Assembly (NCBI GenBank): GCA_020073205.1
Contig: JAIQFR010000002.1
Location: 1 to 64,000, forward strand
Source: Terriglobia bacterium
GTDB taxonomy: Bacteria > Acidobacteriota > Polarisedimenticolia > Polarisedimenticolales > JAIQFR01
DNA length: 64,000 nucleotides
Reading direction: 5' to 3'
Shown: positions 16,488-23,989 of the stretch, one piece after another
Layout: each line of letters opens with the position of its first letter
How positions within the stretch are numbered: the first letter of the stretch is position 1
The notes under the pieces: generated by a model
Database searches by the model: none
What the model saw: the letters and a program-made list of their open reading frames with translations, nothing else
What the model was told of the DNA's origin: nothing
Position numbers and translations under genes: made by a program

Positions 16488-17198
16488 TCAGAACGGCCAG
16501 AGCTTGTTCATGATCCGCATGAACCAGCCCTGGCGGACGGTATCGTCCACTTCTCCGCGTCCCCACAGCCTCACGGTCAGCTCGCCCACCGCGGAGGAGT
16601 CGACCTGGTTGTTCGCCTGCACGTCCACAGGTCGGACGGAGCCGACCAGGGTCAGGATCTGGCGGTCGCGATTCACCATGACGTTCTTCTGCCCCGCTAC
16701 GACGAGATCGCCGTTGGGGAGGACCCGCATCACCCGGGTGGTGATGTACCCCTCGAGCTGGCTGCTGCGGCTGGTCTTCCCGTCGCCCGCGAACTTCGAG
16801 TCGGTGTTGGTGCTGAGCACGCTCGCCAGGTTGAACTTTCCCGCGGCGGCGCTCGGGTTCTCGAGGCCGAACGCTACCGGAGCGCCGAAATCGGCCTGCG
16901 CCTTCCGGTTCAGGTCGGTCGCCGCCTGGTTGCTGCCGAGGGAGGACTCCTTCACGGAGATCGTCAGGAGGTCGTTCGCACGAAACGCTCGTGTGTCGCG
17001 CACCAGCGCGGCCCCCGGCCCGCTGTCGGTCCAGAGGGAGCCGGTGGAGGGAGCGGGCACCGGAAACGGCGGCAGCACCTCGAGATCGGATTCGAGACGT
17101 TGAACGTCCGCTTCCAGGCTGGGCGCCGGGCCCCTGTGGAGGGCCGAGCAGCCGGTCAGAAGCAGCAGCGCGGCCGCGAGCACGGAAGAGCATCTCAT
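16488..17198 (-). CDS. flgH: Flagellar L-ring lipoprotein FlgH
   Basis: A 236-aa protein with a lipobox LTGC (Cys17). FlgH features: SLWTDSGPGAALVRDTRAFRANDLLTISVKES, then GYITTRVMRVLPNGDLVVAGQKNVMVNRDRQILTLVGSVRP, and the C-terminal GWFMRIMNKLWPF. It forms the outer-membrane L-ring. The ATG overlaps the flgA stop (ATGA). Presence of FlgH and FlgI shows a didermal envelope. Confidence 0.96.
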   Translation of the reverse strand: MRCSSVLAAALLLLTGCSALHRGPAPSLEADVQRLESDLEVLPPFPVPAPSTGSLWTDSGPGAALVRDTRAFRANDLLTISVKESSLGSNQAATDLNRKAQADFGAPVAFGLENPSAAAGKFNLASVLSTNTDSKFAGDGKTSRSSQLEGYITTRVMRVLPNGDLVVAGQKNVMVNRDRQILTLVGSVRPVDVQANNQVDSSAVGELTVRLWGRGEVDDTVRQGWFMRIMNKLWPF

Positions 17199-17959
17199 GA
17201 TCGCTTCCCCCTCGAGGGGTTCCCTCGAACCACCAGGATCGAGCCGTCGGGCTGCACGGAGCCCGTGACCACGGCGCCGGTGGCGGCGTTCTCGGCGGTG
17301 ACCGTCTCCCCCACGGCGCCGTCGCGCCGCGCGGTGCCCGAGGCGATGACGGACATCCGCTCCGTCTCGATCTTGAGGCTCACCGGCTGGCCGCGGTGCA
17401 CCACCGGCGCCCCGCCGACGAGGGATGCGGCGAGGACCTGCCCCGTCCCGAGCGTCCTCACGGGCGCGAGGCCTCGGACCTGGCCCGGCTCGCGCAGCGG
17501 CGGCTCGGTCATGCGCGTCAAGTTGCAATCGGCCACCTCGACCGCATCCGCCGGAATCGGTGCGCCGCGAGCCAGCGTGCGACGCGCCACCAGCGCCGGC
17601 CCACGGACCTCGCAGCGGACCGTCGCCCGCGCCTCCCCCACGGGGCGGTCCCCCGCCAGGACGCGAAGGCGGACCCGGGCCGATCCCGAAGTGTTCGGCC
17701 CGACGACGTCGAGGATTTCGAGCCTCAAGGGCTCCGAGGCGGGGAACGACCCGCCGTCCGAACGGCTGAGGACGACCTCGATCCGGTCGGGCGGCCGGAC
17801 CCGGGCCCGCACGGCCTCCGCGGCGGCCTTCTCGATCTCCGCGGCGACCGACGCTCCCGCGATCGTCTCGGCGGTTCCGGGACCCGGCTCCCCGCGCGCA
17901 GCGGGCGCGCCGACGCCGGCGACCAACAAGGCCGACAGGACCCACGCGGAACGCGGCAT
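17195..17959 (-). CDS. flgA: Flagellar P-ring assembly chaperone FlgA
   Basis: A 254-aa periplasmic protein with a signal peptide (residues 1-23). The C-terminal half has the FlgA/SAF-domain pattern: VARRTLARGAPIPADAV, VRGLAPVRTLGTGQVLAASLV, VVHRGQPVSLKIETERMSVIASGTARRDGAVGETVTAENAATGAVVTGSVQPDG. It assists FlgI polymerisation. The start sits 11 nt after the flgG stop. Confidence 0.94.
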   Translation of the reverse strand: MPRSAWVLSALLVAGVGAPAARGEPGPGTAETIAGASVAAEIEKAAAEAVRARVRPPDRIEVVLSRSDGGSFPASEPLRLEILDVVGPNTSGSARVRLRVLAGDRPVGEARATVRCEVRGPALVARRTLARGAPIPADAVEVADCNLTRMTEPPLREPGQVRGLAPVRTLGTGQVLAASLVGGAPVVHRGQPVSLKIETERMSVIASGTARRDGAVGETVTAENAATGAVVTGSVQPDGSILVVRGNPSRGKRS

Positions 17960-17970
17960 GGGAGAGCTCC

Positions 17971-18759
17971 TCAGCGCACCAGGGCGTTGACCTGCTGCAT
18001 CATCTCGTCGGAAGCGCGAATCGCCTTGGAATTCAGCTCGTAGGCGCGCTGCGCCGCGATCATGTCCACCATCTCGTTCACGATGCTCACGTTCGACACC
18101 TCCAGGAACCCCTGGGCGACCGTGCCCAGGCCCTCGAGCCCCGGCATCCCGTCGACCGCATCGCCGGAGGCCGCGGTGGGCTGGAAGAGGTTGCCGCCGA
18201 GGCTCTGGAGCCCGGTCGGGTTCACGAAGGTGGCCAGCTCGACCTGGCCGATCTCGGTGGCGGTCGCCTGGCCGGGCTGCGTGACGCTCACGGTGCCGTC
18301 CGCCCCGATCGTGATGGACAGCGTGTCCGGCGGCAGGGTGATCGGCGGGTCGAGCTGGTACCCCTGCGAGGTGACGAGCTGCCCGTCCCGGTTGGCGGTG
18401 AACGCGCCGTCGCGCGTGTACGCCAGGGTTCCGTCGGGCATCAGCACCTTGAAGAACCCCTGCCCCTGGATCACGATGTCCAAGGGGTTGTCGGTCTTCT
18501 TGAAATCCCCCTGGCTGAACAGCTTCTTGACCGAGGCCGGCTTCGTCCCGAGCCCGAGCTGGATCCCCGCGGGGTTCTTCGTGGTCGAGGACGACGGAGC
18601 GCCCGGAGCGGTGATCGTCTGGTAGAGCAGGTCCTGAAACTCCGCCCGGCTGCGCTTGAACCCGTTGGTGTTCACGTTGGCCAGGTTGTTCGCGATGGTG
18701 TCGATCTGGAGCTGCTGCGCCTCCATGCCCGACGCGGCGCTCCACAGGGCTCTCTGCAT
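17971..18759 (-). CDS. flgG: Flagellar distal rod protein FlgG
   Basis: A 262-aa protein with the rod/hook family N-terminus MQRALWSAASGMEAQQLQIDTIANNLANVNTNGFKRSR and C-terminus EVSNVSIVNEMVDMIAAQRAYELNSKAIRASDEMMQQVNALVR, which is close to canonical FlgG. It forms the distal rod through the P- and L-rings. It follows flgF by 29 nt. Confidence 0.97.
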   Translation of the reverse strand: MQRALWSAASGMEAQQLQIDTIANNLANVNTNGFKRSRAEFQDLLYQTITAPGAPSSSTTKNPAGIQLGLGTKPASVKKLFSQGDFKKTDNPLDIVIQGQGFFKVLMPDGTLAYTRDGAFTANRDGQLVTSQGYQLDPPITLPPDTLSITIGADGTVSVTQPGQATATEIGQVELATFVNPTGLQSLGGNLFQPTAASGDAVDGMPGLEGLGTVAQGFLEVSNVSIVNEMVDMIAAQRAYELNSKAIRASDEMMQQVNALVR

Positions 18760-18788
18760 GGTCGTCCTCCCTGCCGCCCGACGAACCG

Positions 18789-19520
18789 CTAGCCGGTGAT
18801 GTCGTTGACGGCCTTCTGGTTCACCTCGTTCATCGTCGTCGCGACCAGCTTCTGGTAGGTCTCGAACGCGCGCTGGGACTGGATCAGCTCGATCAGCTCT
18901 CCGAGGGCGTTCGTGCCGGAGCCCTCGAGCCAGCCGGGGCGCACCGAAGGATCGGCCACGGTCTCGAGGGAGGCGTCGTCGCCCTCCGCGGTGAGCAGGT
19001 TGCTTCCCTCCTGCCGGAGCACGTGCTTCGCGTCACGCACCACCAGGAGGCGTCCCAGCTCGGTCTCACCGTCCACGAGGCGCCCGTCGACGGTCACGGA
19101 CGTGCCGGGGGTCAGGCCCGTGATCGGGTTTCCGTCGGAGCCGGCGACGGGATGACCCGCGGCGTCGGTCAGCGCGCCCGCGGAAGTGATCTCGAGCGCG
19201 CCGTCTCGTGTGTATCTCTTCGCGGCGCCGGTCCGCACCACGAGGAGCTGGTCGGGCTCGAGCGCGAGGTCGAGGGAGCGCCCGGTCTCGCGCATCGGTC
19301 CCGGCCCCGGCACCTCGTAGGTCCCGGCCAGCGCGACCCCGGCGTTGGCCGCCCGGACACCCTCCCCGGCGTCGGCGCCGAACTTCTGGTACACCGTCGA
19401 AAACGCCCGCTGGGCCCGATACCCCGGGGTCGAGAGGTTCGCCAGGTTGTTCGAGATCAGTTCGAGCCGCCGCTCCTCGGCCAGGAGACCGGACGCGGCG
19501 GTGTAGAGCTGGCTGTTCAT
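18789..19520 (-). CDS. flgF: Flagellar proximal rod protein FlgF
   Basis: A 243-aa rod protein beginning MNSQLYTAASGLLAEERRLELISNNLANLSTPGYRAQR and ending in the conserved LGELIELIQSQRAFETYQKLVATTMNEVNQKAVNDITG. Position directly before flgG and a length under 250 aa support FlgF. GAGGAGG lies about 9 nt before the ATG. It is the first gene after a sigma54-type promoter at 19572-19587, so it probably heads the flgFGAHIJ-flgMNKL-fliW-csrA transcript. Confidence 0.92.
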   Translation of the reverse strand: MNSQLYTAASGLLAEERRLELISNNLANLSTPGYRAQRAFSTVYQKFGADAGEGVRAANAGVALAGTYEVPGPGPMRETGRSLDLALEPDQLLVVRTGAAKRYTRDGALEITSAGALTDAAGHPVAGSDGNPITGLTPGTSVTVDGRLVDGETELGRLLVVRDAKHVLRQEGSNLLTAEGDDASLETVADPSVRPGWLEGSGTNALGELIELIQSQRAFETYQKLVATTMNEVNQKAVNDITG

Positions 19521-19571
19521 CCCGCGATCCTCCTCGCCCCGCGTCGCCGCGGAAGCTCCTCTTCCCGATCA

Positions 19572-19587
19572 ATCAAGAGACGTGCCA
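19572..19587 (-). promoter_or_regulatory. Sigma54 (-24/-12) promoter of flgF
   Basis: The minus strand reads TGGCACGTCTCTTGAT. This has the -24 GG, exact 10-nt spacing and a TTG -12 element, with GA in place of the usual GC (consensus TGGCACG-N4-TTGCA). The predicted start of transcription is near 19561, giving a leader of about 41 nt with a good ribosome-binding site. It lies in the 103-nt gap before flgF. Confidence 0.7.
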
Positions 19588-19623
19588 CGCCGCGAAAGTC
19601 CGCGAAGAATCGGGCCCGCCCTC

Positions 19624-19971
19624 TCACGCCACTCGCCCCGCGCGACGCTCGGCCGCCGCGACGCGGCCGGAAACCGCCGCCTGCGGCAAGGCGTCGCCTC
19701 CCGCGGCACGACGGCGCCATCGCGCCATGTCCTCGGCCAGCCTCGCCTCGCCCCTCGCCGAGGTTTCCGCTTTTTCGACCTCCCGCACGAGGGACTCGAG
19801 CGGATCCCCTTCGAGATCCGAGGCGCTCGCGAGGAGCGGCTCCGCCGCGACGGTTTGCCGCGGCGACGACGACGCCCTTCGGCGGTCGCGGCCGACCCAG
19901 ACCAGAGCGGCCAGCGCGAGAAGGTTCAGCGCGGCCATCGCCGCGATGTACGGGACGAGCGATGCGTTCAT
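19624..19971 (-). CDS. Single-pass membrane protein in flagellar operon
   Basis: A 115-aa protein: MNASLVPYIAAMAALNLLALAALVWVGRDRRR gives one N-terminal membrane helix (about residues 5-27) followed by positive residues. A hydrophilic cytoplasmic part with a Glu/Arg-rich helix follows (DPLESLVREVEKAETSARGEARLAEDMARW). The ATG overlaps the fliN stop (ATGA), so it is translated with the switch genes. No flagellar family was recognised. It is not FliO, which is identified elsewhere. A role near the export gate or C-ring is inference from position. Confidence 0.65.
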   Translation of the reverse strand: MNASLVPYIAAMAALNLLALAALVWVGRDRRRASSSPRQTVAAEPLLASASDLEGDPLESLVREVEKAETSARGEARLAEDMARWRRRAAGGDALPQAAVSGRVAAAERRAGRVA

Positions 19972-20258
19972 GGATGCACCTTGCCACCGGGATCGGGCTC
20001 GATCCGGGCGAGACGCTGGAGCGCGGTCGTCGTCACGCGGAACCCGAACTTCCCGTCCACGATCACCAGTTCCCCGGACGCGACCACCTCGCGATTCACC
20101 ACGAGATCCACCGGCCCATCCGGGTCCTTCGAAAGCGGCAGAAGGCCGCCCGGCTCCAGATCGAGGAGCCGCTCGAGGGGGACGGTCTCCGCTGCGAGCC
20201 AGACCTCGACCGGAAACTCCAGCTCGAGGAAAGCGCCGCCGGGCGTCGTGTCGCTCAT
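19968..20258 (-). CDS. fliN: Flagellar motor switch protein FliN
   Basis: A 96-aa SpoA-domain protein: LELEFPVEVWLAAETVPLERLLDLEPGGLLPL, then VDLVVNREVVASGELVIVDGKFGFRVT. This is the compact FliN form that builds the lower C-ring with FliM. The ATG overlaps the fliM stop. A second SpoA protein is encoded at 29272-29595. Confidence 0.93.
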   Translation of the reverse strand: MSDTTPGGAFLELEFPVEVWLAAETVPLERLLDLEPGGLLPLSKDPDGPVDLVVNREVVASGELVIVDGKFGFRVTTTALQRLARIEPDPGGKVHP

Positions 20259-21214
20259 GAATCCACCCTCCTCGCGGCGGGCTCCCGCCGCGTTCGTCGC
20301 CACTCGACACCGAACGTGCACCCGTCCTTCGTTCGAACGATCCGCCCCCTGAAGAGCGCCTGCCCACCGATCCGCAGATCGAGCGCGGCTCCTTCGGGAA
20401 CATCGAGACGGAGCACGGCGCCCTGCGCCAGCTCGAGGAGGTCCCCGAAGCTGATCCGGCCGGCCCTCAAGACCGGTCGCGCCTCGACCCGCACCCGTTC
20501 GAGAGCGGGGGCCAGGCACCCGATCCGCACCTTTCCCGCGGCCTCCTGCGCCGTCCTCGACGGCAGGAGCAGGCTCGCCGGCACCAGCAACAGCGCGCTC
20601 CGCTCCGCGTCGCCGAGCCGCACCCTCAGCAGTCCGACCCCCACGGTCTCGCCGGGCGCGGCGATGGCCGCCGGAACGCTGCCGACCCCGATGTCTCCCG
20701 CGCTCAGCGGGGTTCCACACGCCGTACCCAGCGGTCCAGCGGCGGCTGCGGCGAGGCGCGCCACCACGCGAAGCTCGACACCGGTCGGCTCTCGGCCGCT
20801 CTCGGAAGGCACTCCGGGCCCACCGAGCGCCCGTTCCACCAGGGCGAGGCCCGTTCCCGGGGCGAGGACGAGGGCGATGCCTCCACCATCCGCCCGCGAG
20901 AAGGAGGGGACCCACGCGGGAGGAGGCACGGTGGACAGGGCCGCCGAGACTCCCAGCTGCTGGAGCGCGTCCACCTCGAGCGCCAGATCGTCGCCCAGCT
21001 CGCGGCGCAGCGAATCCTGGAGCGCCGACACCAGCGACTCGATCCGCTTCTTCGCCGCGGCCTCGGTCCCCGGCGGGATGGCGATGGGCTCGCGCAACGA
21101 GTAAGGGACCGGCCCTCGCCCCGTTTCCGCGGAGACCGCCTCGACCCGCTCGACTTCCATGCCGGACAGCACCCCGGCGACCTCCTCGGGGCGCAACAGC
21201 GGTCCCTCGCTCAT
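20255..21214 (-). CDS. fliM: Flagellar motor switch protein FliM (divergent)
   Basis: A 319-aa protein. The N-terminal LLRPEEVAGVLSGME segment sits where FliM has its LSQ-EIDALL CheY-binding motif. The middle CheC-like domain is present but divergent. The C-terminus is a SpoA domain (ISFGDLLELAQGAVLRLDVPEGAALDLRIGGQALFRGRIV). Location directly before fliN and after the sigma factor supports FliM. The GGxG middle motif is seen only as ALGGPG. Confidence 0.87.
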   Translation of the reverse strand: MSEGPLLRPEEVAGVLSGMEVERVEAVSAETGRGPVPYSLREPIAIPPGTEAAAKKRIESLVSALQDSLRRELGDDLALEVDALQQLGVSAALSTVPPPAWVPSFSRADGGGIALVLAPGTGLALVERALGGPGVPSESGREPTGVELRVVARLAAAAAGPLGTACGTPLSAGDIGVGSVPAAIAAPGETVGVGLLRVRLGDAERSALLLVPASLLLPSRTAQEAAGKVRIGCLAPALERVRVEARPVLRAGRISFGDLLELAQGAVLRLDVPEGAALDLRIGGQALFRGRIVRTKDGCTFGVEWRRTRREPAARRVDS

Positions 21215-22005
21215 GGCGTTCTCCTGCTACGACCGGCGATGGCCGGAACGGCCTCGGCAACCGGCGCGAAGTGCAGCCGTGCCTCGAGGGCGACGCGGAG
21301 CCGCGACGCGGCCTGGGCGTGGAGCTGGCACACCCTCGACTCGGTGACGCCGAGCACCGCGCCCACCTCCTTCATGTTCAGCTCTTCGTGGTAGTACAGC
21401 TCCATCACCCGCCGCTCCCGCTCCGGGAGCCGCTCGAGCTCCTCGGCCAGAGCCGAGAGCAGGTCGCGCCGCTCGAGGGCGTGGCCGGGGAGCGGTCCTT
21501 CCCCGCTCGAGCCCGGGTCGAAGCCCGGGGGCATGTCCTCGAGGGACAGAAGGGGCCCGGCGCTCACGTCCTGGAGCAGGCTGCGGTAGGTCTCGAGGTC
21601 GAGCCCCATGGCGTCCGCGATCTCCTCCTCGCTCGCCGCCCGTCCGTTGACCGTCGTGAGCCGCCCGACCGCCTCGTCCAGCTCGCGCTGGCCGCGGCGA
21701 ACCGACCTCGGCCTCCAGTCGCGATGTCGCAACCCGTCGAGGATCGCCCCGCGCACCCTCGCCTCGGCGTAGGTCCGGAACCGCACGCCGCGGGACGGGT
21801 CGAACTTGGCGGCCGCGTCGAGCAGTCCGACGATGCCGTCGTGCACCAGGTCGTCGATCTCGACGCTGGCCGGCAGGCGCCCCGCGATCCTGAGCGCCAT
21901 GTACCGCACCACGTCCATGTGCGATTCGAGAAAGACACGCCGCCCGGCGGACTCGCCCGTACGCACCGCATCGGACCACGGCCGGGGCTCCATGAGCCCC
22001 TTCAT
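21211..22005 (-). CDS. fliA: RNA polymerase sigma factor FliA (sigma28)
   Basis: A 264-aa sigma70-family protein with FliA features: region 2 VRYMALRIAGRLPASVEIDDLVHDGIVGLLDAAAKFDPSRGVRFRTYAEARVRGAILDGLR; region 3 RRGQRELDEAVGRLTTVNGRAASEEEIADAMGL; region 4 LPERERRVMELYYHEELNMKEVGAVLGVTESRVCQLHAQAASRLR. It recognises TAAA-N15-GCCGATAA promoters; a near match precedes fliC here. FlgM is its anti-sigma. ATG 22005 overlaps the flhG stop; ATG four codons later is an alternative. Confidence 0.96.
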   Translation of the reverse strand: MKGLMEPRPWSDAVRTGESAGRRVFLESHMDVVRYMALRIAGRLPASVEIDDLVHDGIVGLLDAAAKFDPSRGVRFRTYAEARVRGAILDGLRHRDWRPRSVRRGQRELDEAVGRLTTVNGRAASEEEIADAMGLDLETYRSLLQDVSAGPLLSLEDMPPGFDPGSSGEGPLPGHALERRDLLSALAEELERLPERERRVMELYYHEELNMKEVGAVLGVTESRVCQLHAQAASRLRVALEARLHFAPVAEAVPAIAGRSRRTP

Positions 22006-22847
22006 TGCGGGAGCTCCGACGCGGCGCCGTGGAGCAGGCGCTGCCAGTAGTCGTCGCCCCCCTGTGCCATGTCGACCCTCGAGGCGAGCGCGAGGGCGAT
22101 CCGCTCGTAGCAGCGAGCCGCGCGGCTCGTGGGGTAGAGATCGAGGAGCGCCCGTTGCTGGCGCACCGCCTTGGCCACCCGCGGGTCGTGGAACACGGGA
22201 CCGAGCCACCCGGGCTCGCGGCCGAGGAAGTGCAGCGCGGCCTTCGCGATCTGCCGGTAGGCCCCCTCCGCCTCTTCCTGGTCCTGGACCCCGTTGACCA
22301 CGAAGTCGACGGGCTTCTCAGGGTCCGCGCACCACAGGACCTTGAGCGTGGCGTAGGCGTCCACCAGCGACGTGGGCTCCGAGGTGGTCACCACGACGAC
22401 GCGCGACGCGGCCAGCTGCAGCGAGAGCGTCGCTTCCCCGAGCCCGGCCCCGGTGTCCACCAGCACGTCGTCGGAGAATTCCGAGGCCCGGGCCAGCGCT
22501 TCGACGAGGCGAGCCCTGGCGGGCGATGCGAGCCGGGTGAGCTCGGGAACGCCCGACGCCGCTGGCAGGATGCGGATCCCCTCCGGACCGGTGAGGAGCA
22601 GCTCCTCGAGCCTGGCCGCCCCGGAGAGCAGGTGCTCCACGGTGCGCGACGGGACGAGTCCCAGGAGCACGTCCACGTTGGCGAGCCCCAGGTCCCCGTC
22701 CACCAGGAGGACGCGGCGGCCGCACCGCTTCAGCGCGACCGCGAGGTTGATCGCGAGATTGCTCTTGCCGACGCCCCCCTTGCTCCCGGTGATGGCCACG
22801 GCGAGAGGGCGGCGGAGGGCGGCACCTGCCGAGGCGTTCGCGATCAT
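22002..22847 (-). CDS. flhG: MinD-like ATPase FlhG (FleN)
   Basis: A 281-aa ATPase with the deviant Walker A GSKGGVGKSN (residues 21-30), DGDLGLANVDVLLGL, and VDTGAGLGEATLSL in the position of MinD-type switch II. These are FlhG/FleN hallmarks. It controls flagellar number and often restrains the FlrA/FleQ activator; an FlrA-like gene is at 55574-57001. ATG 22847 overlaps the flhF stop. Confidence 0.95.
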   Translation of the reverse strand: MIANASAGAALRRPLAVAITGSKGGVGKSNLAINLAVALKRCGRRVLLVDGDLGLANVDVLLGLVPSRTVEHLLSGAARLEELLLTGPEGIRILPAASGVPELTRLASPARARLVEALARASEFSDDVLVDTGAGLGEATLSLQLAASRVVVVTTSEPTSLVDAYATLKVLWCADPEKPVDFVVNGVQDQEEAEGAYRQIAKAALHFLGREPGWLGPVFHDPRVAKAVRQQRALLDLYPTSRAARCYERIALALASRVDMAQGGDDYWQRLLHGAASELPQ

Positions 22848-23977
22848 GGCCTGCCCTCCCGGCGCGCGGCGGGCGTGCGTCCCGCGCGGAGCAGCATCAC
22901 GGCGAGGCTCCTCGCGGAGACGCGCTCGAGATCGTCGGGGATCCGATGGCCGTTGGTGACGAAGGAGAGCGGGAGCTCGCGGCCGGCGAGGGCCGTCACG
23001 AGCTCGCCCAGCCCCTCGCCGTCGTCGACCCTCGAGAAGGCGGCGCACGTGGGCCCGAGCGGCGCGAAGCGATCGAGGACCCGCTGCGCCTCGCCGCGGT
23101 GGAGCCCGGCGGGGAGGAGCAGCGCGACGGCCGCGTCGGGGACGGCCTGGCGCAATTCGCCGACGAACCGGAGCCGCTCCTCGTCGCGCTGCCCGATGCC
23201 GGGCGTGTCCACGATGACGGCGCCCGCGTCCCCGGCGTCCTCAAGCGCGCACACGAGGTCCTCGGGCTCGTCGACCCGGGCCAGCAGGGCGCCGATGTGC
23301 CGCGAGAGGATCTCCGCCTGCTCGATGGCGCCCACGCGATCCACGTCGGCCTCGCCGAAGAACACGGGCCGCTGCCCGGGCACGGCGAGGCGCGCGACGA
23401 GCTTCGCCACGGTCGTCGTCTTGCCCGATCCCGGCGGGCCCACGACGAAGAGGCATCGCGCGGCGGTCGGGAGCGGAGCGAGCGGGACCAGGGCTTCGAT
23501 GCCCTTCTCGGCGGCGGCGGCCAGCTGCTTCGCGTCGCTCCGCGGGGGAAGGTCCCGCGAAGCGATCCGGGCGAAGCGTTCCGCCAGGTCGACCGACAGC
23601 CCGGACGCCACGAGGGCCGCCACCGCGGCGCCGAGCGCCGGGCTTTGGACGGGAGTGACGCCCGCCGAGCGGGAGGACTCCGCGCGGTGGCCGGAGGCGC
23701 CCCTCGGGAGTTCTTCGTTCGTCGCCGGCGCGAGTCGGTCGAGCTTCGATCTCAGCCCCTCGACCTCGCTGGCCAGGTGGCGGACCCATCCTTCGTCGGC
23801 GGGCACGGCGCCGCCTGCGGGGGGCCGCGAGGCCCCCACGGTCACCTCGATCGCAGAGAGGCCGAGACGCCCGGGGACGTCGTGGGTCGCCAGCACCAGC
23901 GCGTCCGGCCCCAGCTCGGCGCGGGCCTGGGCCAGCGCGGTCGCGAGATCGGGAGCCTTGAAGGTCTTGAGCAGCAT
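22844..23977 (-). CDS. flhF: SRP-type GTPase FlhF
   Basis: A 377-aa protein. The N-terminus MLLKTFKAPDLATALAQARAELGPDALVLATHDV is the FlhF B domain. The SRP-GTPase core has the P-loop GPPGSGKTTTVAKLVARLA (from residue 180) and VIVDTPGIGQRDEERL (G3). FlhF sets the site and start of flagellum assembly. It lies 12 nt after flhA and is coupled to flhG. Confidence 0.95.
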   Translation of the reverse strand: MLLKTFKAPDLATALAQARAELGPDALVLATHDVPGRLGLSAIEVTVGASRPPAGGAVPADEGWVRHLASEVEGLRSKLDRLAPATNEELPRGASGHRAESSRSAGVTPVQSPALGAAVAALVASGLSVDLAERFARIASRDLPPRSDAKQLAAAAEKGIEALVPLAPLPTAARCLFVVGPPGSGKTTTVAKLVARLAVPGQRPVFFGEADVDRVGAIEQAEILSRHIGALLARVDEPEDLVCALEDAGDAGAVIVDTPGIGQRDEERLRFVGELRQAVPDAAVALLLPAGLHRGEAQRVLDRFAPLGPTCAAFSRVDDGEGLGELVTALAGRELPLSFVTNGHRIPDDLERVSARSLAVMLLRAGRTPAARREGRP

Positions 23978-23989
23978 GTCTTCGTCCCG

